Shown in pieces: positions 33,848-44,699 of a stretch of 64,000 nucleotides of DNA. The notes below the pieces were generated by a model, which was not told where the DNA came from, ran no database searches, and worked only from the letters and a program-made list of their open reading frames with translations. The stretch spans positions 11,649,001 to 11,713,000 of the forward strand of contig JARDYH010000002.1 in the NCBI GenBank assembly GCA_029215795.1, in the 5' to 3' direction. The translations under genes and the position numbers were made by a program. Each line of letters starts with the position of its first letter. Position 1 is the stretch's first letter. This stretch comes from Anniella stebbinsi. Taxonomy: Eukaryota > Chordata > Lepidosauria > Squamata > Anniellidae.

Positions 33848-35118
33848 GCTCTGGAGGGCTGCACCACACAAGCCTCCCAGTTTTAAAAAAAATAAAAATA
33901 AAACCTTAAGAAATTAAATAAAAATCAGGAGGGGCAGGAACCCTGGCAGGTTCCAAGAGAGGTATTTTTTAAAAAATAAATAAGCAAAAATCAGTATTTG
34001 TATCTTGTTGACTTGGTATCCATAAAATATCCCCTATAACCTCGGTCTCAGTTGGAGCCAAGATTTCCCTCTTTCTCGCTTTCCTTCCCCCTCTATCCAA
34101 CTCCTGCCAGCCCCAACCTGCATGGACAATGATTAGGGATCATGGGAGTTGTAGTCCAACATCTGGAAGGCCACAGGTTGCCCATCCCCGGTAGATCTTT
34201 GGTCTTATCCAGCAAGGCTTTCCTTACATTCCTATGTTCAGATTTTCCCACCGCAAAATATTCTGAGGCCTTGTGGGGGGGATGGGAATAAACCATCTTA
34301 ATTCTTTCTCTTTTTGGAAAAAACAAAAAACAAAGCCAAGCCTGCACTATTAGCCTAAACATTTTTGGTGGGATTTGCTTCACAATGATTAAACATCTTG
34401 TGTTGGCAGGCCTGCAACACCACCCAAGTAAGCAAGCTATAAAGAGGAAAGGATGGAGGTAAAAGAGCTCTGAGTAATGTGTAGGGTGTCTCCCCATGGC
34501 TCTTAGCAAAAGAAAAGAGAAAAAGCCCTCACCGCCATCCCAGCCTCTGATCCCCTCCTTCTATTCATCCTCTACGGCTCCCAGCCAAAAGAAAATAAAC
34601 CATGCAGCTATCTCACTGACCAAACCTGCAGAGTGGCGTAGGTGAATGAGAACATGGCAAGCAAAACATTTCTGGACAATTATACACCTGTGTAATTACA
34701 GTAAACACAGAGTGGACCCCGCCACACGCTGCTTTGCTTTGTCCCCAGAGCTAATCTTTATATTTAGAAGGGGGGGAAGGGAGATCAAACCTCACTAGCA
34801 GCAGAGGATTGAAAAATAAAGTGCAATTTGATCTGGTGACTTCATACGAGGCTGATTCGAAGAGGATCTCAAACAGGAGTTGACTTGCTCCTGCAAAATA
34901 CGGCATGTGCGGATATCAGTCAGCCCAGGATTGGGATGGGATGCAGCCATTCTTGGTGTATTTAATAATGTTTGTTCCTGACATCAACACTCAACATGTT
35001 CTGTACTCGAAAGAACTCTGCGACTATGGGAGGAACCATGTATTACTCAGCCACCACCCAACATAACCCGATAGAGAAAAACGCAAAGGCTTAGGATGTT
35101 GAATATATATATATATAT
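33848..35118. other. mostly stretch without recognised repeat
   Basis: Contains a palindromic MITE half at about 34096-34197 (CATGGGAGTTGTAGTCCAAC), a CR1-like tail at about 34190-34236 (TCTTATCCAGCAAGGCTTTC) and (AT)n at 35103-35118. 34600-34960 is complex and non-repetitive. No exon seen. Confidence 0.4.
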
Positions 35119-35390
35119 TCCTTCATCTTGAGTATTGTGTCCAGTTCTGGGCACCACACTTTAAGAAGAATGCAGACAAGCTGGAGCGTGTTCAGAGGAG
35201 GGCAACAAGGATGAACAGGGGTCTGGAAACAAAGCCCTGTGAGGAGAGACTGAAAGAACTGGGCATGTTTAGCCTGGAGAAGAGAAGACTGAGGGGAGAC
35301 ATGAGAGCACTCTTCAAATACTTGAAAGGTTGTCACACAGAGGAGGGCCAGGATCTCTTCTCAATCATCCCAGAGTGCAGGATGAGGAAT
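35119..35390 (+). mobile_element. CR1 LINE, 5' part of a split copy
   Basis: The translation gives the CR1 C-terminal block: [60 protein letters not shown] and [20 protein letters not shown]. It stops at GAGTGCAGGATGAGGAAT, and its continuation starts at 38491. A comparison with the unsplit copy at 23666 shows the two pieces are contiguous CR1 sequence. Confidence 0.9.
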
Positions 35391-36710
35391 AGGGCTCCCT
35401 GCGCCTCCTCCAGCGCAACCCCAGCCCACCTGCGGAGAGGCGGAGAACACCGGCTGGAGAGGGAGAGAGAGCTGCGCGTAGGGGCTCCCTGCATCTCCTC
35501 CGGCCCGGCCCCCGGCCAACCTGCGGAGAGGCAGAGAACACTGGCCCAGTCCACCCCTCTGACATGCTCGATCGAGGTGGCTGGGAGTGCAGCTGAACTG
35601 AAATGTGTCTGGGAGTGGCAATATCTGTTGTACAGGGCAAGGGGAGATATGGCGATAGCAGGGCGATGTGCCATCATAGGGGAAGGAGAGATAGATATTT
35701 AACACTCAACTTACCTTCCAGTCACCCTGCTACCCCAAGGATCTTGGAGAACGAACCAGGCCACCCACAGAACCTCTCCTTGCTCCTATGCAATGCCAGG
35801 TCGGTTAAAAATAAAACAAATATCATCTATGACCTCCTTATAGATGAGGAGGCTGACCTGGCATGCTTCACAGAAACCTGGCTGGGAGATGATAGTGGGC
35901 CGACATGGGCCCAGGCTCTCCCAGCTGGATACTGTGTTAGTGAGCAGGTGAGGGAAAATGGGCAGGGGGTGGAGTAGCTGTGGTCTACAAGGACAATCTT
36001 AACCTGACCAGACTTCCTGTCCGGCAATTGAATCACATCGAGTGTGTGTACCTGAGTCTGAAGGCCAGGGATAGACTAGGGATTCTGTTAGTGTACCGGC
36101 CACCCCGCTGCCTATCAGACTCCCTGGCCGAGCTCACGGAACTGGTCTCGGAGCTGGTGTTGGATTCGCCTAGGCTTTTGGTCCTGGGCGACTTCAACAT
36201 CCCATTCGAGGCTGGTTTGTCAGGTGCAGCTCGGGAGTTCATGGCATCCATGACAACCATGGGCCTATCCCAATTGATCTATGGACCTACACATTCAGCA
36301 GGTCACACCCTTGATTCTGTCTTCAGCTCCGAACAGACAGATCTGTGGGCGGAGGTAACAAATACCTCTGCATTGTCATGGACAGACCATTTTCTGGATA
36401 GAGTTAGTATCACGGCTACCACCCACCCCTGCAGGGGTGGCGGACCTATTAAGATGGTCCGCCCTCGAAGGCTGATGGATCCTTTTGGATTCCAGAAGGC
36501 CTTGGAGGGATCTATGGCTGGTATCGTCGACGATCCTGTAGAAGCCCTAGTCAACAGATGGAATCAAGACCTAACTAGGGCTATTGACACGATCGCCCCC
36601 AAACGTCCTCTCCGACCCCCTTCTAATCGGGCACCCTGGTATACAGAAGATCTCAGGGAGTTGAAGCGGAAAGGACGACGACTGGAGCGGAAAACTCGAC
36701 TTATATCCGA
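35391..36710 (+). mobile_element. LINE 5' UTR and endonuclease domain
   Basis: A 5'-complete-looking LINE inserted into CR1. It starts with two tandem GC-rich units of about 89 bp (35391 and 35480, AGGGCTCCCTGCGCCTCCTC and GGGGCTCCCTGCATCTCCTC), a layout seen in LINE 5' promoters. The coding part begins around 35750 and carries the APE-type endonuclease. It breaks off at 36710, before the reverse transcriptase. The 3' part of the same element type resumes at 37853. It is the same subfamily as 10757-12325, which lacks this half. Confidence 0.88.
35747..36710 (+). pseudogene. LINE APE-type endonuclease, frameshifted
   Basis: The first frame reads LLLCNARSVKNKTNIIYDLL and ACFTETWLGDD, the N-terminal catalytic Asn and Glu motifs of APE endonucleases, and ends at 35977. 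A one-base shift in the G-run near 35965 moves the rest into the frame at 35980. That frame has VLGDFNIPF (residues 68-76), THSAGHTLDSVFSS (104-117) and SWTDHF (133-138), which hold the conserved Asp, Asn and His. The endonuclease nicks target DNA to prime reverse transcription. The C-terminal part (APWYTEDLRELKRKGRRLER) runs into the (AAT)n of the inverted LINE at 36711. The start codon is not determined. Confidence 0.86.
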
Positions 36711-37210
36711 TAATAATAATAATAATAATAATAATAATATATTTATTTATTTATTACCAACCTCTCCCTCCGGATCGAGGCGGGGAACAACATCATCATA
36801 AAACACACAAAACTGATTAAAAATACATAAAACCAATATATCATTAAAATACCAATAAAACACCAATAAAACACTTAAAATTCATCTGAGTAGGCCTGCC
36901 AGAAGAGATCAGTCTTTATAGATCTTTTAAATTCCTGAAGACTAGTGAGTTGGCGAATCTCTCCCGGCAGGTCATTCCACAATCTGGGAGTGGCAGAAGA
37001 GATGGTCCTCTGGGTAACAGTTGTCAGTCTAGTTCTTGTTGACTGTAGTAAATTCTTCCCAGAGGACCTGAGTGTGCGGGGCGGATTGTATGGGAGAAGG
37101 TGATCCAGCAGGTAACCTGGACCCAAACCAATTAGGGCTTTAAAGGTAATAACCAACACTTTGTACTTCGCCTAGAAACTAACTGGCAGCCAGTGGAGTG
37201 ATTTTAAAGC
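36711..37210 (-). mobile_element. inverted LINE 3' fragment inside the LINE
   Basis: The (AAT)n tail at 36711-36740 is followed by the minus-strand 3' UTR (CCAACCTCTCCCTCCGGATC) and the C-terminal frame 36875-37159 (RTISSATPRLWNDLPGEIRQ, KTDLFWQAYSDEF). The half nearest the tail resembles the plus-strand LINE at 37853-38490. The half nearest 37210 matches the LINE at 9771 (ALIGLGPGYLLDHLLPYNPP and the shared upstream stop). It is therefore a mosaic. Confidence 0.86.
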
Positions 37211-37852
37211 TGTACCTGGTGAGGTGAGAGTCCCTGGGAGGTTGTCCAAAATTTGCTCCCCAAAAATTGCACCCTAGATTTGCTGCCTAAGATAGGGGGT
37301 TTAATCATAGCCTTATGATTAAGCCATCTTTCTGTACAGGATAGACCTAAAGCTGTGTGTGTTTTGTGCTTTTTAAAAAAAAACTGTGCACAATAAGTAA
37401 TTCTGTATAATTACGCTTCTCATAGTTTGCTTTATTTAATCTGCATTTTTTTCTGTTTTGCCTCATTCGGGGTTTAAAAAACATTACTTTGAATCTGTAT
37501 CTAGCAACTGCATCTTTTTTCATTTTTACCCTAGATGGTGCAGAGCGCCTGATCTGGATCCGGTCCCTAGCATGGGGGCAGGGGTGGTGGGGAGATGCAG
37601 ATCAGGGACCCTGCAGCTACTGTAGACTAAAAATGAAAAAGACACAGCTGCTAGATACAAATGTAAAGTAATGTCTGTTTTGGCTCTGATTCCCTTTCTT
37701 CTGATCGTGAAGAAGGGGCCAGGGGTTCTTCCAGGCACTAACACTCACCCCCACCGCTCGAAATCTCAAGCTTCTGAGATTTTACAGGGCATTATCCTCA
37801 AACCTCTGGGCCTATTTTCTCAACCATAAGGACTAGAAATTTGATTTTAAAT
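37211..37852 (-). repeat. 643-bp duplicated segment U, copy B
   Basis: The reverse complement of 9128-9770 at near identity, including the internal foldback and the U/LINE junction at GTACCTGGTGAGG. Its far end (GATTTTAAAT) abuts the plus-strand LINE 3' portion. Confidence 0.88.
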
Positions 37853-38490
37853 CAGTAGTGAACGCGCTGGTAACTTCGAGGCTCGACTTCTGCAATGCGC
37901 TGTACATAGGGCTATCTCTGTTCCTAGTCCGGAAACTTCAACTAGTTCAAAATATGGCAGCCAGGTTGGTCACCGGTACACCTAGGGGTGACCACATTAC
38001 ACCAGTTTTAAAATCTCTTCACTGGCTGCCAATCAGTTTCCGGGCAAAGTACAAAGTGTTGGTTATTACCTTTAAAGCCCTACATGGTTTGGGTCCAGGT
38101 TACCTACGGGATTGCCTTCTCCCATACAATCCGCCCCACACGCTCAGGTCCTCTGGGAAGAATTTACTACAGTCAACAAAAACTAGACTGACAACTGTTA
38201 CCCAGAGGACCATCTCTTCTGCCACTCCCAGATTGTGGAATGACCTGCCGGGAGAGATTCGCCAACTCACTAGTCTTCAGGAATTTAAAAGATCTATAAA
38301 GACTGATCTCTTCTGGCAGGCCTACCCAGATGAATTTTAAAGTGTTTTATTGGTATTTTAATGATGTATTGGTTTTATGTGCTTTTAATCAGTTTTGTAT
38401 TTTGTGTTTAATGCTGTTCCCTGCCTCGATCCGTTGGGAGAGGCGAGTAATAAATAAATATATTATTATTATTATTATTATTATTATTAT
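37853..38490 (+). mobile_element. LINE 3' portion, (ATT)n tail
   Basis: The translation 37858-38340 covers ALVTSRLDFCNALYIGL, RKLQLVQNMAARLVTGTPRG, LHWLPISFRAKYKVLVITFK and RTISSATPRLWNDLPGEIRQ. It is followed by the 3' UTR and (ATT)n at about 38461-38490. It is probably the 3' end of the element that starts at 35391. The reverse-transcriptase core with its YADD motif is absent between them. Confidence 0.86.
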
Positions 38491-38738
38491 GGGCTCAAGT
38501 TACAGGAAGTCAGATTCTGGCTGGACATCAGGAAAAACTTCCTGACTGTTAGAGCAGTACGACAATGGAACCAATTACACAGGGAGGCTGTGGGCTCTCC
38601 CACACTAAAGGTCTTCAAGAGGCAGCAGCTGGACTGCAATCTGTCAGGGATGCTGTGAGATGGATTCCTGCACTGAGCAGGAGGTTGGACTCGATGGCCT
38701 TACAGGCCCCTTCCAACTCTACTATTCTATGATTCTAT
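38491..38738 (+). mobile_element. CR1 LINE, 3' part of the split copy
   Basis: It resumes with GGGCTCAAGTTACAGGAAGT and GGACATCAGGAAAAACTTCC and ends at TTCTATGATTCTATG. It joins 35390 when compared with the copy at 23666-24181. Confidence 0.9.
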
Positions 38739-38894
38739 GTTTCGGCCTTGTAATATATATTTGGGTCTTCTTCAGGGGTTTCTAAAAAATGCCTGCATAA
38801 ACCTCTGAAAAGATATGTCACCGAGATGAATCCTGCAATTTTTAGAAATCTTAATCCCTGAAGAAAACCCAGTTATAGGGTACAGAGCCGAAAC
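38739..38894. repeat. foldback repeat with GTTTCGGC ends
   Basis: The left arm GTTTCGGCCTTGTAATATAT with TTTGGGTCTTCTTCAGGGG is inverted relative to CCCTGAAGAAAACCCAG with GTACAGAGCCGAAAC. It directly follows the CR1 terminus. The family is not identified. Confidence 0.6.
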
Positions 38895-39700
38895 ACGCTG
38901 GACTACTTCAACGAATAAAACTGTGTATATATTTTCAATATCCTGAGACTTAATTTCCTTTTCTTATTGGATTATTTTGGATGTTCTCCAGTTTTGCCCG
39001 ATTCCTCCGCCCAACAGAGCAGCCCTCCATCCCCTCCTCCTTCACTTTGCCCCGTAAGATTTGTAAGGGTGGATGTGTCTTCATTGCATTGTGAGTTCTC
39101 CACCCCTCCTCTACAAAACCAATGCAGTTTGCTCTTATATGTGGGTGTGTTGGTGTGTGTTTATCTGTTGCATTTCATATATGCAAAATAAAAAGATTTT
39201 CTCCCAAGCAACAACAACAATAAATAAATAAATAAATAAATAAGGGTGATGTGATTTCATAGCACGGAGACTTCCTCCACTACACTTCATCAACTGCTGT
39301 TTATAGGGGCTGGGGAACTCCCATGCCATCATGTGTTTTGCCTGAAGGGAAAAATCTCCTCCCACTGGGGCCTCCCAGGCACACAAAATCTGATGACACC
39401 CCGCTATGGATTCCATCTTTTAGGTTGGCTAGGTTGGCAGCAGGGCCTTCTCATCTGCAGCCCCAATGCTTGGGCACTCTCTTCTAAGGTAAGGTTCATA
39501 TTGTCTCCTTTTTTCCAGCTTAATTTTAAATAAACTAGGGCATGAGAAGGTGGAGGAGACATGTAGCCACATTGTGGCCTTAACATGAGTTTACAGCCTC
39601 AAAACAACAACAAAAATTCCACAGTTACTGCAGAGCCTGTAGGATTCACGCCCCTGTTTCCATGCACATTTGAGATTCTTCCTTAACTTTCTTTTACTAA
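38895..39700. other. stretch without recognised repeat
   Basis: Contains an (AAAT)n patch at about 39222-39243 and a possible short LINE remnant at about 39443-39490 (GGGCCTTCTCATCTGCAGCC). Nothing else recognised. Confidence 0.4.
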
Positions 39701-40056
39701 GGCCCCCTCCACAAGGATGCGCTTTTGCGCCCGGTTCGGGGATTATGCGCATTATCGCGGAGGCGCATTTACTCCTAATCCCTCTGCACGGGAGGCGGCG
39801 AGAGGCGGCGAAGCGCATTAATTGATGTCCAAAAAGCGCTTTACATGTAGTTAATGCGCATAATCGCTTGTTCACACGGCGAAAATGCGCTTTAACGGCC
39901 GGAGCAAAATAAAAGTCGCTATTTAACGCGCATTCGATAATGCGCATAATCCGGGAGATAACGCGCCTCTGCGCCTGTTTTGCGCTCCGCTGGTGTGAAG
40001 GTAAAATTTATAATGAGCCTTCAAAGAGCATTAAAGCATCCTTGTGGAGGTAGCCC
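39701..40056. mobile_element. 356-bp TIR element (CTCCACAAG family), copy 1
   Basis: It starts GGCCCCCTCCACAAGGATGC and ends GCATCCTTGTGGAGGTAGCC, inverted. The interior is rich in GCGCATAATC, TTAATGCGC and AAAGCGC words on both strands. The related copy is at 54126-54470. No transposase, and the target duplication is unclear. Confidence 0.72.
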
Positions 40057-40808
40057 AAAAATGGTTCTTCATAGCACTTCAGACCATGGCTGAAGTCAAC
40101 CTAGTAAACACGACAAAAAAAAGGTGCTATCCTTAACCAAAAAGGGCTAATACATGAAGTCAACCTAGTTCCAGGAGTGGCTTCTTGGAAGCACCGCAGG
40201 CTACAGCCAGGATCGGTGAGTGGGTAAGGGTGGGATTTCAGGAGTCGTCCTGCAATGTATATGTAAACTCCGTGCACAGCCCTGGGAATCCAGGCGACTC
40301 GCTGCCTTAGGAATAAATAATGCAAATGAAGCAAATCTGCATGCAGTCCCCTGACTTTCTGGTGAGCTCTAAGTGCAAAACATAACCATCCTAAGCCTAG
40401 CCACCTGGCACTTGGTTTGCTTTATGCAGCAAATTCATATAAAAACCCAATTAAAACAGACTGTCTTTAAAAGCCGGCAAAGGAAGGGCAACGAAGATGA
40501 AAGGGAAGCAAGCGGATAGAAAAAGCCAGTGCTCCACCTTCTCACAGCTAAGGCGCTAGCTTCTTGTTGGCTCGGGCGACCATCAGGCAGTGCTGTGTGC
40601 TGACGCTTCAACTGGGTGCCGCCGCTCTGACTGGGTGACCTTGTCAAGAGGAACTAGACAGGCAGCACCATGGCAATGAGTCCCGGAGCTCCGTCACGGT
40701 GGGAACTTGAAATAGGTTAGCCACTGGCAAATCTCCAAAAAAGAGGACAAGCATCACCAAAAAAAGAGAACACTAATTTACTTAAAATGTGCATACGCTA
40801 ATTTATAT
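40057..40808. other. stretch without recognised repeat
   Basis: Nothing recognised. Confidence 0.4.
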
Positions 40809-41097
40809 AATAGAATCATAGAATAATAGAGTTGGCAGGGGCCTATAAGGCCATCGAGTCCCACCCTCTGCTCAATGCAGGAATCCTCCTTAAAGCATCC
40901 CTGACAGATGGCTGCCCAGCTGCCTCTTGAAGGCCTCTAGTGTGGGAGAGCCCACGACCTCCCTAGATCATTGGTTCCATTGTCGTACTGCTCTAACAGT
41001 CAGGAAGTTTTTCCTGATGTCCAGCAGGAATCTGGTTTCCTGTAACTTGAGCCCATTATTCCATGTCCTGCACTCTGGGATGATCGAGAAGAAATCT
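40809..41097 (-). mobile_element. CR1 LINE 3' end
   Basis: The tail AGAATCATAGAATAATAGAG is followed by the CR1 3' UTR words (GGCCATCGAGTCCCACCCTC, CAGCTGCCTCTTGAAGGCCT, GTCAGGAAGTTTTTCCTGAT). It ends at CTGGGATGATCGAGAAG. Confidence 0.9.
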
Positions 41098-41203
41098 CTA
41101 TCTATAGACGCAAATTTAGAAATACTTATCATAATTTAAATAGAAACATGGTTCATCTCACAGTAGTGTGACTAGAGAACCTGTGTGACTGATTGCTGTT
41201 GAT

Positions 41204-41262
41204 GGATGCTGTTGATGGGCAACTGAACAGGATGCTGTTGATGGGCAACTGAACAGACAGCA
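41204..41262. repeat. short tandem duplication
   Basis: GATGCTGTTGATGGGCAACT followed by GAACAG occurs twice in tandem. Confidence 0.75.
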
Positions 41263-41279
41263 ATTAAGTGGGTGATCTT

Positions 41280-41431
41280 TTGCATCTGGTCAAGAGGGCA
41301 GGGCTCCTGCAGCTTTAACTGTTGTGATAAAGAGGCAATTTCACCAGGTGCTGCGTGCATACAAATGACACTTTTATGTACAACTGTTAAAGATACATGA
41401 GCCCTGTCCTCCTTTTCATATGGTCACCCTA
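41280..41431. mobile_element. foldback hAT-type element, copy 7 (single arm unit)
   Basis: It runs from TTGCATCTGGTCAAGAGGGC to TTTTCATATGGTCACCCTA, so only one half of the dimeric structure is present. The internal segment is shortened. Confidence 0.75.
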
Positions 41432-41701
41432 ATTTCTATATAAATCGTAATGACGAGTTCTAATGAGCATCTATACATATAAGTTATGCAAATCCCCTTT
41501 TCTGGTGATGCATTTCCTCATTTTTGGAAATGTGAAAATGCCGCCATAGGTGTCTGATAAAAGGCAGCCAGCCCAGTGAGATTCCATGGATGGGCTTCAA
41601 AAGTATTTTAAGGGGCAGGAGTTTGCACTCTCTGTGGGGCTGTCCTTGAAGAGAGCCTAAAAGCAGCTCCTCCTCCAGGCAGGGACCCGAGTTCTACTTT
41701 T

Positions 41702-41862
41702 GTTACCTGGGCAGGATCTACAATACTGCTTTTAAATGGTTTAAATCAGTAGCGACAACTGTACAATATAAATAGTGTGTACACAGGACACACTATTTAT
41801 ACAGTTTTCAAAATGTTTTCTAAGTGTCATATCCTGCTTGGTGTAGATCTGGCCCTGGTAAC
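41702..41862. mobile_element. palindromic MITE (GGGCAGGATCTACA family)
   Basis: The left end GTTACCTGGGCAGGATCTAC is inverted relative to GTAGATCTGGCCCTGGTAAC. The inner arms AATAGTGTGT / ACACACTATT meet at the centre. It shares its ends with the element at 44032-44227. Confidence 0.75.
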
Positions 41863-42703
41863 GTATCATGTACATGAATTACGCTGCGTAAATTAAAAAA
41901 ATGCTACAGCTAACATGGCAACACGTCTTTGGACAGGAATGGAATGCTGATGCTCTAGCATCCAAACCAATTTCCAGTTACCTCCTAGGCACAACACTAA
42001 GCACTGTTTTGGTCCAAGAAAGCCCTAAACTCCATAAGCCCCAACGCAACCAAGAGAGAAGAGGCAGCCTCTGTGTCCAGGGCCGGCCCTACCATTAGGC
42101 AGAGTGAGGCAGTCGGCTCAGACAGCCGATTTTAGGTATCATGAAAGGGCAGCTAATTTAATTTATTAATATTGCATTTTTAGTGCCAGGAAAGGGGGAA
42201 GAGGCACTTATGGGGTTAACTGATTGGCCTTAGGTACTATTGGCTACGCACCTTGATTTGGGGTAAGGTGCCATTGGCTGTTCCATCTCAGGCAGCAAAA
42301 TGTCTTGGGTCGGACCCATGTATGTCCCAACACAACTACTAAGATGAACCAAAAATACCCCCTTGACTCTATAATTTATGTACCAAATTTGAAAGGCAAA
42401 TAAAATGGCAGTCTCCCAGCGGCTGTGTCCCACGGCTGTGGAAATCTCTCCCCATAGAAATTCAGCATTCTTTTTTGAATCTTGGGATTTAAACTTTCTA
42501 CCTTTGGAGAACCCTGTTCGCATGGGGATTTCTATAAAGGAACCATCATCTGCTGGATTATGGGAATGTTCAAGAGAAAACTCACAGTGCCCCAAACAAC
42601 AATTCTGCTGGGCTGAATTCTTGCCCCACATAAACTGAGAAAAAGCACCTCAACACGCTGAACACTTTGGCTGCAAAGGTGCATTGCAAAGCAAGATCAG
42701 TGG
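41863..42703. other. stretch without recognised repeat
   Basis: Nothing recognised apart from a low-confidence LINE-like remnant at about 42410-42500. The sequence GGCCGGCCCTACCATTAGGC at 42079-42100 recurs inverted at 48815-48835, which suggests a shared unassigned repeat. Confidence 0.4.
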
Positions 42704-43023
42704 TAGGCTGACCAGATAAAATCCAGGTCAGGGCTCATGTAACTTTGACAGTTGTAGAGAAAAGGGAATTTCAGCCAGTGTCATTTGTATGCAATTAGTT
42801 CCTGGTGAAATTCCCTCTTCATCACAACAGTTAAAGTTGCAGGGGCCCTGCCTTCTTTTGTACATGATCACTCTAGTATAGTGCCTGCACCTTTAACTGT
42901 TGTGATGAAGAGGGAATTTCACCAGGAACTAATTGCATATAAATGACTCTGGCTGAAATTCCCTTTTCTCTACAACTGTTAAAGTTACATGAGCCCTGAC
43001 CTGGATTTTATCTGGTCACCCTA
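42704..43023. mobile_element. 320-bp foldback hAT-type element, copy 8
   Basis: It starts TAGGCTGACCAGATAAAATC and ends GATTTTATCTGGTCACCCTA. Perfect 8-bp duplication ATCAGTGG at 42696-42703 and 43024-43031. The ends use the CAGATAAAATCCAGG variant rather than CATATGAAAAGGAGG. Confidence 0.9.
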
Positions 43024-43206
43024 ATCAGTGGTTCAGTTAGGTAATTTTGAACCCTGGACTGAATGGCCTTACAGGGACCATCTGTATGAAGCACGCAACT
43101 AACATATATCTCCTCTACTCATTCACAGTGCTTTACAACTGCTCCTACACTCCTAATATGTTAGAGAAAGAAACAAACAAACAAAAAACACTTTGTCAAC
43201 CCTGGT

Positions 43207-43245
<39 letters not shown>
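43207..43245. repeat. (GA)n microsatellite
   Basis: About nineteen GA units. Confidence 0.93.
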
Positions 43246-43250
<5 letters not shown>

Positions 43251-43429
43251 CTCTGAGCATGTGGAGTTTTATTTTTTAAACTCACACAGGTCTTGGCACC
43301 ATCATGATGACAAGAACAAAATGGTGTTTGCTTCTACCGTCTCATCAAGAAGATTGGAAGGATGTTCCAGTCACCAGCGTCAGCCTAGATCACACCCCTA
43401 ATAGCTCTGGTGCTGACACCAGGCCTGTT

Positions 43430-43808
43430 TGCCATTCTCCGATCATATACTCCTATCTACACCTGCTCTAGGTTTTCAAGTTCTCTTGCTCGGCTCCGTC
43501 CATTTTCTCATTCTGCTCCCTACGCCTGGAATTCTCTTCCAGAGCATTTACAGACCCGTGAGTTCAATCACCGATTTTAAAGCTCAGCTGAAAACCTTTC
43601 TTTTCTCCAAAGCTTTTGGAATTTCAGCCTGATCTCACTGTTTTATAATGTTGATTAATTTTATTATCTCCTGTACCTATTGGTTTGATTGTGATTTTAT
43701 TAGAATGTATGCCTCTGTGGCAGGAATTTGCTCTTTTATTGTTTGTGTTGTGTTTTTGGACACATACAACATTTGTACCTGTACATCGTCATGAGCATCA
43801 ATGGCGCA

Positions 43809-43844
<36 letters not shown>

Positions 43845-43845
43845 G
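43430..43845 (+). mobile_element. LINE 3' end, (ATT)n tail
   Basis: The remnant translation has SAPYAWNSLPEHLQT-like and FNHRFKAQLKTFLFSKAFGI, the LINE C-terminal pattern. The 3' UTR contains TTAGAATGTATGCCTCTGTG and (ATT)n at 43809-43845. It is a distinct subfamily. Confidence 0.75.
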
Positions 43846-44031
43846 GTTATTTGGTGTGTGTGTTCCAGGGCTATGGGGCTTGGGACTCTGCCCCCAAGGT
43901 CCAGTCCTAGGGGATCATCAGACAGGGTGGGGGATCACATTTCCTTACCGTTGCTTTTCCTTCCTGCTGCTCTTCCGCTATAGGGACGAGAAGAATCGCA
44001 CAGGAAAGAAAGGGGAAAGAAGTTGCAACCA

Positions 44032-44227
44032 CGGCCAGGTCTACACCAAGCAGGAAATAGCACTATGAAAGCGGTATGAAAGCGGTACATGGAATGTGTC
44101 TATGGGCCCCAACAGTTGTCAGTTCACTTCAATACCGCTATAAAGCAGTAGTGTGGCTCCTGCCTCTTATATACCACTTTCCTACTGCTTTCATAGTGCT
44201 ATATCCTGCTTCATGTGGATTAGCCCC
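44032..44227. mobile_element. palindromic MITE (GGTCTACACCAAGCAGG family)
   Basis: The left arm CCAGGTCTACACCAAGCAGG continuing TAGCACTATGAAAGCGGTAT is inverted relative to ATAGTGCTATATCCTGCTTC and GTGGATTAGCCCC. The inner words AATACCGCTATAAAGCAG and TACTGCTTTCATAG show the foldback. It sits within the host TIR element. Confidence 0.82.
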
Positions 44228-44699
44228 AGTGGCCCATTCAGTATAGTGGGCCAGCGCCCTCCAGTGTGCGTTTTATAGCAAAACTTCTCTGCACATGGCA
44301 GGAAATAGCGACCATTTCGTTATAACTCAGAAGAAGTCGCATTTTGTTTGGACTATTTTACAATGAAAAAAAATGGCAGAAGGCGTGGGAAACCACGGTA
44401 GGCATGCAGGAAGCGGAGGGTGTCGTGAGAGGGACCCGCGAAAATTAGGGATGTGCACTGGATCGGACCCGATCCACGATCCGAGTCCGGTCCAGTGGGA
44501 AATCGGATAAATTATCCAATTTCCGATCCCGCAGCTGGATCGGCCGATCCAATCCGAACCGGTCCGAAAAAGCTCCGAACCGGTTCGGCGGATCGGCGGA
44601 TCGGCGGGCGCCCACTGGCGCCCACCGCCGCTTCCATTGGCGGGCGCCAGCGGGCGCCCGCCGATGAAAGTGGACAGCGGGGGGGGGAGGAGGGGGGCA

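Noticed and set aside
36711..38490. Twin-priming as the cause of the inverted LINE arrangement
   Set aside because: Twin priming leaves one 3' tail. Here both inverted parts have their own 3' UTR and ATT-type tail, and an unrelated segment lies between.
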